Source: Eledone cirrhosa (Eukaryota > Mollusca > Cephalopoda > Octopoda > Eledonidae). From it: 64,000 nucleotides of DNA. Below are positions 41,956 to 53,192 of the stretch, in pieces. Made by a program: the position numbers and the translations under genes. Within the stretch, counting starts at the first letter, position 1, and each line of letters starts with the position of its first letter. The stretch lies in contig OZ024748.1 in NCBI GenBank assembly GCA_964016885.1, positions 32,694,791 to 32,758,790 of the forward strand, written 5' to 3'. The notes under the pieces are model-generated. The model saw only the letters and a program-made list of their open reading frames with translations, was not told the DNA's origin and did not search any database.

Positions 41956-42102
41956 TTTACATTGGCAGAGGTGGTGAGAGCAGACCTCTGAAGCTCATAG
42001 TGGAGATGACGAAGGAGCGTGTCGAGTGGAGAGATGCTGTGCTGAATAGGACCCATCCCACCCTTGCAAGTAGGGAAAAGCGGACATAAATGATGATGAT
42101 GA
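41956..42102 (+). mobile_element. LINE family B 3' end fragment
   Basis: GTGGTGAGAGCAGACCTCTG, GAAGCTCATAGTGGAGATGA, then GCTGAATAGGACCCATCCCA and AAAAGCGGACATAAATGATG with a GATGATGAT tail. About 145 bp, a severely 5'-truncated insertion that splits the zinc-finger tail region (finger remnants on both sides). Confidence 0.75.
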
Positions 42103-42169
42103 TATGGTTTCCCTCATCTATATATATATATAGTTAAATTATATATATATATATTTAGTTAAATTGCTC

Positions 42170-43860
<1,691 letters not shown>

Positions 43861-44490
43861 ATATACAAATGTTTTTCTTGTAATATTTTTTATTTTATAT
43901 TCCTAGAAAATATATCTTCTATATTTCCCTCAACTGTGATTTCAGTTAATATCTGAAGATAATACAAACTTCTTTTTCATCCAAGTTTAGTTAAAATACA
44001 AAATCATCTGATAGTGAAAAAAAAATAAACTCAGTTTTGAGGAAATATTTCACAGTAATTTCACGACAGATTTATATAAACAGTGTTATATGAGTCCTGT
44101 TTAAAAAGTTTTAGTCTTCAAATGATGATAAATATAGGTGATCTATCCGGGATTGAAAATAATAATTTATCCCAATGTCATAATTTATCTCAATGTATTC
44201 TGAAATAAGAAAGAAACAGTATGAGATAATAGAGAATACTTAAGAAACAAGAGATAGATTTAACAGTGGAAATTTTATATTTCTATATTGGTAAACTATA
44301 GATATCAACATTTCTGTCCAGAGTAATTCTCTCCAATGTAAACAGAGGTATTCCAGCATGCTCTATAAATGTTATCGTTCTATCACTAGAGAGGTCTCCT
44401 CTATGGCAGTTTAGTGAAAAATTCATTCTGATAGGAATTTTTAACATAGAAATCAACTCCTCTCCTGGTGACATGTCAACACCAGTTTAA
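43861..44490 (-). other. 5' flank of minus-strand zinc-finger locus 6
   Basis: No gene. Homologous to 61026-61612 (CCCTCAACTGTGATTTCAGT, CTGAGGAAATATTTCACAGT, GTCCAGAGTAATTCTCTCCA, CCTCTCCTGGTGACATGTCA). Homology stops after CCAGTTTAAC at 44490, marking the border of the duplicated block. In frame, sequence upstream of the ATG reads KTFVYSVEEK, so the true start or exon could lie further up. 44491-44765 holds nothing recognised. Confidence 0.65.
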
Positions 44491-44764
44491 CTTCCATCTT
44501 TTTATTAGTAGGAGTCAATTGTTCCTCTATATCTTTTTCTTACTTCTTTTCTATCTTTCTCAGGGAGAAATCGGCTGTGTTTAGACCAGGAGTTACGAGT
44601 CTACATGAATCCATCAAATATCAGATTTCACTTGAAGTTTTATTCAGATCTCAATTGTATTCAAACGAGAGAGGTGATGGGCTCCATCTGGTTTTAAAAT
44701 ATGCCCAAGAAATACTGTATGTCACTTAGAGTACCCCTACGACTCCACCAGTGTTTCATTTGTT

Positions 44765-45000
44765 TAGGACTATGTCTGGGTTAGCCAGCCAAGTACCAGT
44801 AGAAGGGAAAACAGGGCCCTGATCCCCTCAGAAAAATGGCCTTGCTCAGTGTGCTAGAAAGGTGTAGGTAGAAATTACATTCTCTGTCCAAAATACAAAC
44901 AATGATGTAGTGGGATCTCAGGTAGGTTAGCTAAGAATATAGGTTTTACATGTGGCCATTGCACAGGAGCAGTAAGCAGCAAACATTCACAGGAAGCAAC
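44765..45000 (+). pseudogene. LINE family B fragment, left of SINE
   Basis: GCCCTGATCCCCTCAGAAAA, CTTGCTCAGTGTG, GATGTAGTGGGATCTCAGG and TGGCCATTGCACAGGAGCAG match the Cys-rich region seen at 37540-37690 and 54140-54300. Frames are broken. Interrupted at 45001 by a SINE. Confidence 0.7.
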
Positions 45001-45199
45001 GATCGACTTTCGTCAAATCGGATCGAGGAAACAATGTTTCCATTGGTCTTTCCAACTGCTAATACTATCTATCGGTCGCAACTCCAGGTAGAAGGAGCAA
45101 TGTGAAATAAAATGTCTTGCTCAAGGACATAACGTATCACCTGTTTGGTGAATCCTCATGATTGCGAATCCAATTCTCTAACCACTCAGCCACATGCCT
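45001..45199 (-). mobile_element. tRNA-derived SINE (type 2), inside a LINE
   Basis: Reverse complement of the 40617 element: GATCGACTTTCGTCAAATCG to the tRNA-like end CTCTAACCACTCAGCCACATG. Flanking TTCACAGGAAG (left) and TTCACAGAAAA (right) may be target duplicates. Confidence 0.85.
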
Positions 45200-45440
45200 T
45201 CACAGAAAACAAGCTCCAACAAACTGTTGGAGGGTCACATAGAAGAGGTAGACAGCTTCTGCTACCTGGGTGATGATATCATCAGTGGAGGTGGGTGTTC
45301 TGAAAGTAGAGCAGCCTGAGTGAACATGGAATGGAAAAGGTTCAGGATGCTACTACCACTGCAACTTACTAAAGGCTTTTTCCTCAAAACAAAGGGCAGG
45401 TTGAATAATGTGTGTATACGAACAGTTTAACGCACACACA
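45200..45440 (+). pseudogene. LINE family B fragment, right of SINE
   Basis: Continues the element interrupted at 45000: EEVDSFCYLGDDIISGGG-like reading (GAAGAGGTAGACAGCTTCTG), then MEWKRFRMLLPLQLTKG (45329-45379) and KGRLNNVC. It ends in a CA/TA microsatellite at about 45435-45495. 45500-45780 has nothing recognised beyond a C-rich stretch near 45640. Confidence 0.72.
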
Positions 45441-45464
45441 CACACACACATATATATATATAAT

Positions 45465-45496
<32 letters not shown>

Positions 45497-45779
45497 CATT
45501 AAGACAATGTCACTGGACCGAGATGTTTGGCGCTATTCAGTAATACAGAAGACCCGTCTTGCCTATGTACAAAGTGAAACCTACAGTCAGTAGGCACCTC
45601 TTAACCAAATATACACCCCCGTCCCACTACCACTACTCCACCCCCACCCCCATCAACACCACCCCTTTCTCTGTAAAGTTATGTTGGTACCACAACATCC
45701 AGCCCTAAATAAATGAAGTTGTGTAGGTGTCATGACAAAAAAACACACAGTCCACGCTGTAATATGGCCATGTAGCTAA

Positions 45780-45960
45780 CACGGTAAAAAGCTCCCATTC
45801 CGCACTGTAAATGTGGTTGGTGTTAGGAAGGGCATCCAGAGAACCTGCCAGACAGTCCTATACGAGCAAGACAACAAAACTTGCCTCAAGTATGACAATT
45901 CCCATCTAAACCCATGCTAGCGTGGAAGATAGACATTAAACGATGATGATGATGATGTTG
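45780..45960 (+). mobile_element. Retroelement 3' tail
   Basis: GTGGTTGGTGTTAGGAAGGG, CATCCAGAGAACCTGCCAGA, AACCCATGCTAGCGTGGAAG, then CATTAAACGATGATGATGAT. Same style of end as LINE A (15060) with a different sequence. No coding part attached. (TA)n follows to 46020. Confidence 0.7.
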
Positions 45961-46104
45961 ATATATACATACATATATATATATAAATATTTATAAATAT
46001 ATATATATACATATAAATATCTATGATGGCTGCCCCCTCGTTATCGAGTATGGCCATTGCACGAGAAGAAGAAAAAAAAACAATAATAATAATAATAATA
46101 ATAA

Positions 46105-46178
46105 TAATTGTTTCTACTTTTGGCACAATGCCAGCAATTACCCAGTGCATTACTGGTACTTTATTTTATCGACCCCAA
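46105..46178 (-). mobile_element. tRNA-SINE 3' fragment within ATT repeats
   Basis: Reverse complement of the SINE tail (AATTGTTTCTACTTTTGGCA to TTTTATCGACCCC). On the minus strand it is preceded by the (ATT)n tail of LINE C and followed by its own (ATT)n tail. Confidence 0.85.
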
Positions 46179-47985
46179 ATAATAATAACAACAATAATAA
46201 TAATGTTTTCTTTATTAACCACAAGGGTTTACACAAAGTAGACATTAAGGACAGTACTGGACAATACAGGACGGTACAAATTGGCATTTCTGCGTGTAAA
46301 AAACAAAAAACAGAGGATGTAGCAAAAAAAAAGAACAATGAAAAATTCCCCAATAGGGAGAGGGGGGGGAGGGCTTCCGAGGGCCATCGTGGAGAAAGCC
46401 CATTAAAAAAAGCCAAGGTGACCCTGACCACCAGGGCAAGTGCCCTCTCCCAATTTTCCACCTTCAATTTACAGGCATATACTCAGAGTAGGTCCATTCA
46501 CTCGGGCCATTTTTGCCTCTCTCACCCATCTTTTAACAAAATGCTGGGAAGAGAGCACTTCCCTCTCTACCCTGATTTTCCTTTTCAGGGCATCACCGAA
46601 GAGGAAAGTGCTCGTCTTCAGCCCTTTCAGATGTGTCCACCATACTATCTCTTTCGCCATGGCCACCAGACAGATAAAAACTGCCTGCCCTTCCCGGCTA
46701 AAGGAAGAGGGCGGGGTAATCCTCATGATGGACTCAGCTGATAGCCGGATCTGTTCTACACGCGACAGCAGTTGTTCGACATAAACCCACAAGTCAGCAA
46801 TGCTCGGACACTGGACGAGTGCGTGCAGGACGGTTTCGTCGCCCTACGCGCATCTCGGACATGCTCGGCTGACGGCACTTCCGTGCCTGTAGAGTTTATC
46901 CCGAACTGGCAAAGCTCCTCAGTAGCACTGCCAGACCAGGGATTTCTGGAAATTGTCCATAGGCCCCGGCCCGAAAGTTCTTCCGAAGAGATTGGCTAGT
47001 TGATTTTCGTTGATGCCTAGAGTTTCCTCAAGTATGCCATCGCTCTTCCCCTCCACTAATCCTCTATAGAACGCCAAGGTGGAGTTTCCACCGATCACAT
47101 TGCCCGACTCCAAGCGCTCCCTCTCGGTCTTCGCTTGACCCAGGACTGCAGCTCCATCAAGGAGACGAGCTGAGGAAAGACGCATCTAGCAAACGGCGAT
47201 CACACCTGATCACCATCGAGGAAGAGGCGAAGTTGTCGTAGCCTGAGTGCATGTCTGCGCATCATCAGCCACTGCACGCCCAGCCCTCCACGTAGCGGGT
47301 GTTGACAGCAGATGAACCGCCTGACCATCGGAGCGCGTCCTTCCACAAAAAGTGCAGTCAGGCGAGGCTTAGGACAAGGCACGACGGTCAGGCGGTAGTA
47401 GATGACGGACGCGATGTACGCATTCGCCACCTCCGCTCGACCTTTTAGAGATAGCTTCCTCTCTGCCCATTTCTGGGTGAGAAAAGCCACCCTGCTCGTC
47501 ACCTCGTCCCAGATTTTGTCCGTCGGGAGGTACGGACCGAACCAGACCCCTAGCAATTTAACCGGTCCGTCCGTCCAGTGCCCGACGACGCTGTTGGACG
47601 GCATGGACCTGCCACCCCAGGTGCCGAGCTGCAGGCCCACCGACTTTTCCTGATTGATCATTGCTCCTGTCACCGCTTCGTATTCTCTTAGTGTGGTGCC
47701 GATAGCCTCGATGTATTTGGCGTTCGAGACCACTACGGTGACATCGTCCGCATATGCTGACACGGATCTTCCGCATCCTAGTTCACACGGGACCCCCCTC
47801 CCCCCTCAACGTCTCCAGTTTGTGCAGTAATGGCTAGAGAGTCAATACGTACAAGAGGGACGAGAGGGGACATCCTTGGCGGACCGAGCGCATGATGTTG
47901 AACGGTTCCGAAAAGTGACCGTTCACTCCCACCACAGAGCAGATGTCGCTGTGCATGGCTCTGAAGACGGGCCCAAGTACGGTCT
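46179..47985 (-). pseudogene. LINE family C, RT C-terminus to 3' end
   Basis: Minus-strand reading order: PVFRAMHSDIC, RQGCPLSSLLYVLTL (about 47900-47850), a frame break at a G/C-rich homopolymer (47790-47806), then SAYADDVTVVVSN with the catalytic YADD (47760), LLGVWFGPYLPTDKIW, KWAERKLSLKGRAEVANAYI, GLGVQWLMMRRHALRLRQL. A stop at 47200 and a shift follow, then GLVEGKSDGI. Next CPRCA-stop-GDETVLHALVQCP, a Cys/His knuckle with an in-frame TAG near 46846, then SIADLWVYVEQLLSRV and AVFICLVAMAKEIVWW. The 3' UTR ends GGTTAATAAAGAAAAC plus (ATT)n. 5'-truncated and dead, but more GC-rich and better preserved than the LINE A copies. Clade not assignable by eye. Confidence 0.85.
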
Positions 47986-48179
47986 GTATAAAAACATGTT
48001 ATATCTTACGTATGATTCAGGTTAAATATATAAAACAAATATCATTGAATACTTACTCCAGAAACTTGTCGAGTGCTCTGAATCAGTTATAAACATCTAT
48101 ATTTGTTGAATTTCCAACAAATTAAATATCTCTTCTACACACACACATACACACATATATATATATATTCATTTAATTT

Positions 48180-48380
48180 ATTAATTTATGAATTTATTAT
48201 TTGTGTGACCCGAATTTTCCTGGTCGTTTTTTCGGCTGTGCGAATGATTTTAAGCATTGTCTCTATGTGTTGGTATTTAAACGATAGTTATAGCTCTGGT
48301 TTATCCAAACTATTGAGCCCTTTGCCACACATTTCGAAGATTGTGTTTCGTGATTTCGTGGGCCGAGATTCCGATTCTCG
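48180..48380. repeat. Dispersed repeat R2, copy 1
   Basis: GTGACCCGAATTTTCCTGGT, CTCTATGTGTTGGTATTTAA, GGTTTATCCAAACTATTGAG and TCCGATTCTCGATTATT match 58145-58335 with about 10-15% visible differences. In both loci a (TA) tract follows. May be the outer end of a Penelope-like family. 47986-48179 holds nothing recognised. Confidence 0.8.
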
Positions 48381-48390
48381 ATTATTTATT

Positions 48391-48393
<3 letters not shown>

Positions 48394-48454
<61 letters not shown>
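48394..48454. repeat. (TA)n tract before Penelope-like element 1
   Basis: A pure TA run between dispersed repeat R2 and the left inverted arm of the element. Confidence 0.9.
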
Positions 48455-48458
<4 letters not shown>

Positions 48459-48905
48459 TACTTGGGGAGGGTCATATTTGTGTAATATTGCCACAATTAA
48501 TAACAGAACACACTCACTGTTTGGTTGGTTTTCGCTTCTCGCTTCTATGTCTTTTATATCGGTAATCTAACTTACTCGGTCCTCAATGTTGCCATTGACT
48601 GACCGACGGTCAAAAATAATACAGATACAATATAGACACAAACACATATATATAGTTTATCATAAATCTTTCGTTGCACATCTGCAACATCGTCAGTGGT
48701 GTTATATCTTCCTCCTGTTGTATTGTATGTCTACGCCATTTGTATTCAGTCAGTCTATATATTTATTTATTTATTTGCTTGTTTGTTTATTTTATTTTGT
48801 CTTCTTTGCGCATGCGTTTGCGTGTGTGATGGGTGACTAGTGTGTGTTTATGTGTTTCATGTTATTGTGCTTGTGTATGTATTTATTTATTTATTTATTT
48901 ATTTC
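48455..48905 (-). repeat. Penelope-like element 1, left inverted arm
   Basis: GTTATACTTGGGGAGGGTCA through TTATTTATTTATTTATTTCGC is the near-exact reverse complement of 49733-50205. The main difference is about 24 bp (CAAACAAAACACTATACACA) present only in the right arm. High identity suggests the two arms are recent or were corrected against each other. Carries a hammerhead-like core on the minus strand at 48669-48696. Confidence 0.9.
48669..48696 (-). other. Hammerhead-like core in left arm
   Basis: Minus strand: CTGACGA, T, GTTGCA-GATG-TGCAAC, GAAA. This matches the CUGANGA / stem II / GAAA pattern of hammerhead ribozymes. Stems I and III are not convincingly placed by eye. Identical to 49962-49989. 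Confidence 0.5.
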
Positions 48906-49722
48906 GCAGATTTGGTACGAGTGATGAAGAATGTGTCCCGCATGTGCGACCCAACAGAAATGGAAAGACACATCCAACACTTCATCAACTGCATGCAGTT
49001 CTCTGGCTACAACCAAAGAGACAGAGTCAGAGTATACGAAGGAGCCATGGAAAAGTATAAGACCCTCATAGAACTGGACATGAAAGGAATTTGCCCATTA
49101 TACAGGAGCAAATCATGGAATAGCTTAGATAGGGCTAGACATAAGATAGGGAAAGCCACCTCATGGTACGACAACCAGAGATACCAGAGTGTCATGTTTG
49201 TGGACGCCACCCCTGGAGGGAAATTAGCTAACCAGTGTAGAAAGGCCCTGAGAAAGACCCACTTAAAAATAAAGGTGGTAGAAAAGCCAGGAACCACCAT
49301 AAAATCCCTGATCAGCAAAACCTACCCTTTTAAGAAAACCCACTGTACCAATAGGAAATGTATCATATGTAAGGTGAACCCCCGGATAAACTGTAAAACT
49401 AGAAACGTAGTCTATAGCATAAGATGTACAGAGGGTACTTGCAGAAACATGACAACAACATACATAGGTGAGACAGCTCGTAGCATAGGTGAAAGGATAG
49501 TGAAAAAACGGGTCAGTACTATACGAACATGCTAGACAACAACATGACGGTAACATAGACAACATAGAAATTAGAATAATATCTAAACATAGAAATGACC
49601 CAGCAGATAAGCAAATCAGAGAGGCCAGTGAAATAGAAATTAGAAGACCAAGGCTAAACAGAAAGAATGAATGGAATAACAAAAACACCCAAACAAACAA
49701 CACTGACCTAAGAGAAATATAA
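48906..49722 (+). pseudogene. Penelope-like element 1, GIY-YIG endonuclease region
   Basis: Open frame beginning FADLVRVMKNVSRMCDPTEM after the left arm. The reverse transcriptase domain is gone; what remains is the C-terminal connector and nuclease. Landmarks are CTNRKCIICKV (Cys-rich zinc-binding motif before the nuclease), VVYSIRC (the GIY position), TYIGETARSIGER (YIG plus catalytic Arg), then after a frameshift near 49510 HARQQHDGN and REASEIEIRRPRLNRKNEWN (the His and Glu/Asn of the family), ending at TAA 49722. The GIY-YIG nuclease is the hallmark of Penelope-like retroelements, where it makes the target nick. Non-functional because of 5' truncation and the frameshift. Confidence 0.85.
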
Positions 49723-49732
49723 ATAAGTAAAT

Positions 49733-50205
49733 AAAATAAAATAAATAAATAAATAAATACATACACAAGCGCAATAACAACGAGCACATAAACACACACT
49801 AGTCACCCATCACACAGCAAACAAAACACTATACACACACGCAAACGCATGCGCAAAGAAGACAAAATAAAATAAACAAACAAGCAAATAAATAAATATA
49901 TAGACAGACTGAATACAAATGGCGTAGACATACAATACAACAGGAGGAAGATATAACACCACTGACGATGTTGCAGATGTGCAACGAAAGATTTATGATA
50001 AACTATATATATGTGTTTGTGTCTATATTGTATCTGTATTATTTTTGACCGTCGGTCAGTCAATGGCAACATTGAGGACCGAGTAAGTTAGATTACCGAT
50101 ATAAAAGACACAGAAGCGAGAAGCGAAAACCAACCAAACAGTGAGTGTGTTCTGTTATTAATTCTGGCAATATTACACAAATATGACCCTCCCCAAGTAT
50201 AACAA
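49733..50205 (+). repeat. Penelope-like element 1, right (3') arm
   Basis: Directly follows the coding end: TAAATAAATAAATAC, CACTAGTCACCCATCACACA, ACTGACGATGTTGCAGATGT, GACCGTCGGTCAGTCAATGG, to GACCCTCCCCAAGTATAAC. This is the element's sense 3' terminal repeat; the left arm is its inverted copy. Confidence 0.9.
49962..49989 (+). other. Hammerhead-like core in right arm
   Basis: CTGACGA, then stem II GTTGCA-GATG-TGCAAC (six perfect pairs), then GAAA, in sense orientation with the element. Penelope-like elements are known to carry hammerhead ribozymes in their terminal repeats, which supports the call. Weakness: one unpaired T before stem II and no clear stem III. Confidence 0.55.
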
Positions 50206-50262
50206 TATTTGTTTCGACACACGATTTCATATAAAAAACCTCGCAAAACTAATTCATCGCCG

Positions 50263-50313
<51 letters not shown>

Positions 50314-50359
50314 TATATATATATAAATATATATAAATAAATATATATAAATATATATT

Positions 50360-50448
<89 letters not shown>

Positions 50449-50526
50449 TAATAAATTTCAAGACTAAAATCCAAAGAGGGCTCGATAAGGATAAATATAT
50501 ATCAAATATATAAGAACCGTAGAGCA
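50206..50526. repeat. (TA)n-rich junction between two Penelope-like elements
   Basis: 50206-50262 reads TTTGTTTCGACACACGATTT and AAAAACCTCGCAAAACTAATT. A (TA)n tract with AAATA interruptions fills 50263-50442. Then (ATA)n and CCAAAGAGGGCTCGATAAGG. The order is mirrored at 8880-9215. Confidence 0.8.
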
Positions 50527-50864
50527 AATATTTATTAAAATAACAGATTAAAGTTTAAGCAAAGAATCGCTGCTTTCACCCTTAACGGGATCTTCTGAAA
50601 CTAACAAAGTCAATCTGTAAACGCAGAACTGGATATTTCAAAAACGTTGCAACCGGAGGAAGACAGGAAGACGATACTTTGGTTCGTGGAAACGTTCGCT
50701 GGCAAAGAACGGGAAAAAACGAATATAATACGTCATTAATAGGAGCGGTGAAAAACAATTACGCGCAAAGACAGAACCACGTTTATGGTATAAAAGAGGT
50801 CGTAGACTAATGTTCTCTTAGGTGGTTCATAGAGACGTTCTCTGGCAATGAACGAAAAAAACGA
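50527..50864 (-). repeat. Penelope-like element 2, 3' arm
   Basis: Near-perfect inverted match of 52443-52783: TTAAGCAAAGAATCGCTGCT, AAAACGTTGCAACCGGAGG, TAGGAGCGGTGAAAAACAAT, GTATAAAAGAGGTCGTAGAC. It lies downstream of the minus-strand coding remnant, so it is the sense 3' end. A TATA-like GTATAAAAGAGG is at 50790. Confidence 0.9.
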
Positions 50865-50962
50865 AGATAATACGTCATATGTGGAGCGTGGAGAACAATA
50901 GCACGCAAAGACAAAACCACGTAAATGGTATAGCAGAAGTCGTAGACTAAAATTCTAACTAG
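50684..50962. repeat. ~139-bp direct repeat in element 2 terminal region
   Basis: GGTTCGTGGAAACGTTCGCT to AGACTAATGTTCTCTTA (50684-50820), then GGTTCATAGAGACGTTCTCT to AGACTAAAATTCTAACTA (50823-50958), diverged. Only the outer copy is present in the inverted arm at 52443. 50963-51626 is the 3' UTR-like region, AT/CA-rich without a gene. Confidence 0.75.
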
Positions 50963-51626
50963 GAGACCGAATGAATCTCCGCTACAGAGTTAAGAACAAA
51001 GTAAATAAATACATAAGTAATATAAATAAATAAATACATACACGCAAACAAATACGTACATACGCAAGCATACGCAAAACACTTACCATAGGTATACAAA
51101 ACCACACGCATATAAATATGTGTGTGTGTGTATGCGTGTATACAAATAAATGAATAAATAATATATAAACGTATATAAATAAAAACGTAAATAACAAGCG
51201 CACACACATACCTACATGTAAATAGACGAATGTTCGGAGACGAAAGTCAACCAAAACATGAAGTACACATATACACACACCCTACATACGTACGAACCTG
51301 CATACTCACACAGACGCAAAACTCCCGTATACACATAGCCAAACCATATGTACCAGAATAAAAAAAATAAAAAAAGTTTATAGGCCATAACATAAACAAT
51401 CAAATATACATACGAGAAGGTATACGTACCTTCACGAAACATACGGGTAAATATACTTACCTATGCAAATAAGTAATGGTATAAACAAAACATATACTTA
51501 GCTCCCACATCAAGACGTATAATATCCACATATAGATCGTACTATCCATTAGGGTATAACGTGGGGCTGTAATACAGGAAAGTTTTGTGCAATTTATGTT
51601 TACAAGCCGAAATTGCCTCAGATTTT

Positions 51627-52442
51627 TAGTTTAAGATGTGGTATGTGGCGTAGAGTATTTCCAGGGCCTCAGCGGCGCAGAGGTCACAAGGTCTTTTATT
51701 TCCGTTATACGATCTAGCCCTAGCTAGGATCTCCCAGTGTAACTTATATTGGGTGTGGTTGTCTTTTAGACTTCAGATATAATCTGAAAGTGACGTCATA
51801 TTCCTTCTTAGAGGGTAACGAAAAGAATGGGTATGCGTGTAAAGACGCTGCTTGAATCTATTGGCGGTTAACCCTATGTAGGCCCTACGGGACGTGGGTG
51901 TTACAACCTTACATTTGTAGACAATGTTACTAGAGAGGCATTTCTCGGATAGGGGGCAATCAACCCGATTCCTACAATTACAGTTAGTACTAACTACAGG
52001 GTTGCACGTGTTCCTACGGCTAGGTAGTTTAGCTAAATTTGAAGCTGTGATGTTATGTGCAAGGTTAGGAGTCGTAGAGTAAGAAATTTTAATAGTATTT
52101 CTATTAAAAATTTTACTATATTTATGTGTAGGGGGAAAATGCTTTGTAATAAGGGAAAGAAAGATCTTAGCTAATGGTGTGGCCACCTCCATATTATATG
52201 GTGGGTTATACCAACAAATGCGACGGGATCTATTTCTTCTAGGTCTATTTTCGTACTCTGTATATGCTACCTTATCGACAAATCCACTTCGAGCAAGGGC
52301 TTCATTGTAATACGTGGAATGGTCGTTGAAAATACGCTCGTTGGTGGAAAGACGGGAAAGCCTCAACGAAACGTTTCTTACCAGGTTCTTGGTTATGCTG
52401 GCAGGATGGTTGGAACGCTTACTTATGTAATTAAGCGTATCA
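51627..52442 (-). pseudogene. Penelope-like element 2, RT end plus GIY-YIG endonuclease
   Basis: Minus-strand reading: DTLNYISKRSNHPASITKNL (from about 52430), then RLSRLSTNERIFNDHSTYYN and EALARSGF, which resembles the end of the Penelope-like RT domain. Next NTIKISYSTTPNLAHNI, CNCRNRVDCPLSEKCL (Cys cluster), NIVYKCKV and AYIGLTANRFKQRLYTHTHS (GIY-YIG with catalytic Arg and His). An in-frame TGA follows SLSDYI at 51773, where a Trp is expected. The frame then continues SLKDNHTQYKLHWEILARA and CDLCAAEALEIL, ending at 51627. A different family from element 1 (no close match outside the motifs). 5'-truncated and one stop from an intact C-terminal part. Confidence 0.83.
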
Positions 52443-52773
52443 TTCGTTTTTTTCGTTCATTGCCAGAGAACGTCTCTATGAACCACCTAAGAGAACATTA
52501 GTCTACGACCTCTTTTATACCATAAACGTGGTTCTGTCTTTGCGCGTAATTGTTTTTCACCGCTCCTATTAATGACGTATTATATTCGTTTTTTCCCGTT
52601 CTTTGCCAGCGAACGTTCCCACGAACCAAAGTATCGTCTTCCTGTCTTCCTCCGGTTGCAACGTTTTTTGAAATATCCAGTTCTGCGTTTACAGATTGAC
52701 TTTGTTAGTTTCAGAAGATCCCGTTAAGGGTGAAAGCAGCGATTCTTTGCTTAAACTTTAATCTGTTATTTTA

Positions 52774-52783
<10 letters not shown>
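52443..52783 (+). repeat. Penelope-like element 2, inverted 5' copy of the 3' arm
   Basis: Reverse complement of 50527-50864, butting directly against the truncated coding region. GGTGAAAGCAGCGATTCTTT near 52730 is the same terminal motif seen at 8885. A (TA)n tract follows at about 52776-52829. Confidence 0.9.
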
Positions 52784-52831
<48 letters not shown>

Positions 52832-52919
52832 AAAGTTATATTTAAAATTGTTGGGTTACAACTAGTAAATATTTATAACTGGTATAAAAGCACTCGACAA
52901 ATATTTGGAGTATATTTAC

Positions 52920-53147
52920 AATATTAAATAAATGGAAAACTATATTTATAAAACCATATTTATAGCCAGAGTAAACCTCTTCAAATGAAGTCGGTGTTAT
53001 AACGGTATGTCGAACCTATTTGTCTATAAAACTGTTTATATTGTATTTTGTCTGATGAAGGCATAGCATATTGTTAATATGATATCCCCGAAATATATAT
53101 AATGAAATAAATATGGTTTTATAAATATAGTTTTCCATTTATTTAAT

Positions 53148-53150
<3 letters not shown>
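52920..53150 (+). mobile_element. Hairpin element with hammerhead-like core
   Basis: Perfect 43-bp inverted repeats: 52920-52962 (AATATTAAATAAATGGAAAA...) and 53108-53150 (...TTTTCCATTTATTTAATATT). Between them at 53052-53093 is CTGATGA, a long stem (11 of about 14 pairs between AGGCATAGCATATT and AATATGATATCCCC, loop GTT), then GAAA. The related unit at 59285-59470 has the same order: core, then ATATATAATGAAATAA, then the arm sequence. Probably a small non-autonomous retroelement or a Penelope-type terminal unit. Confidence 0.6.

Positions 53151-53189
<39 letters not shown>

Positions 53190-53192
<3 letters not shown>

Noticed and set aside
52715..52745. A hammerhead core in the arms of Penelope-like element 2 (CAGAAGATCCC...GGGTGAAAG)
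   Set aside because: The sequence has CAGAAGA instead of CUGANGA, losing an essential core base, and the stem is only three or four pairs.
50527..52783. A DNA transposon with terminal inverted repeats
   Set aside because: The enclosed coding sequence is a GIY-YIG endonuclease with a Penelope-type RT end, not a transposase, and the upstream arm is an inverted copy of the 3' terminus.
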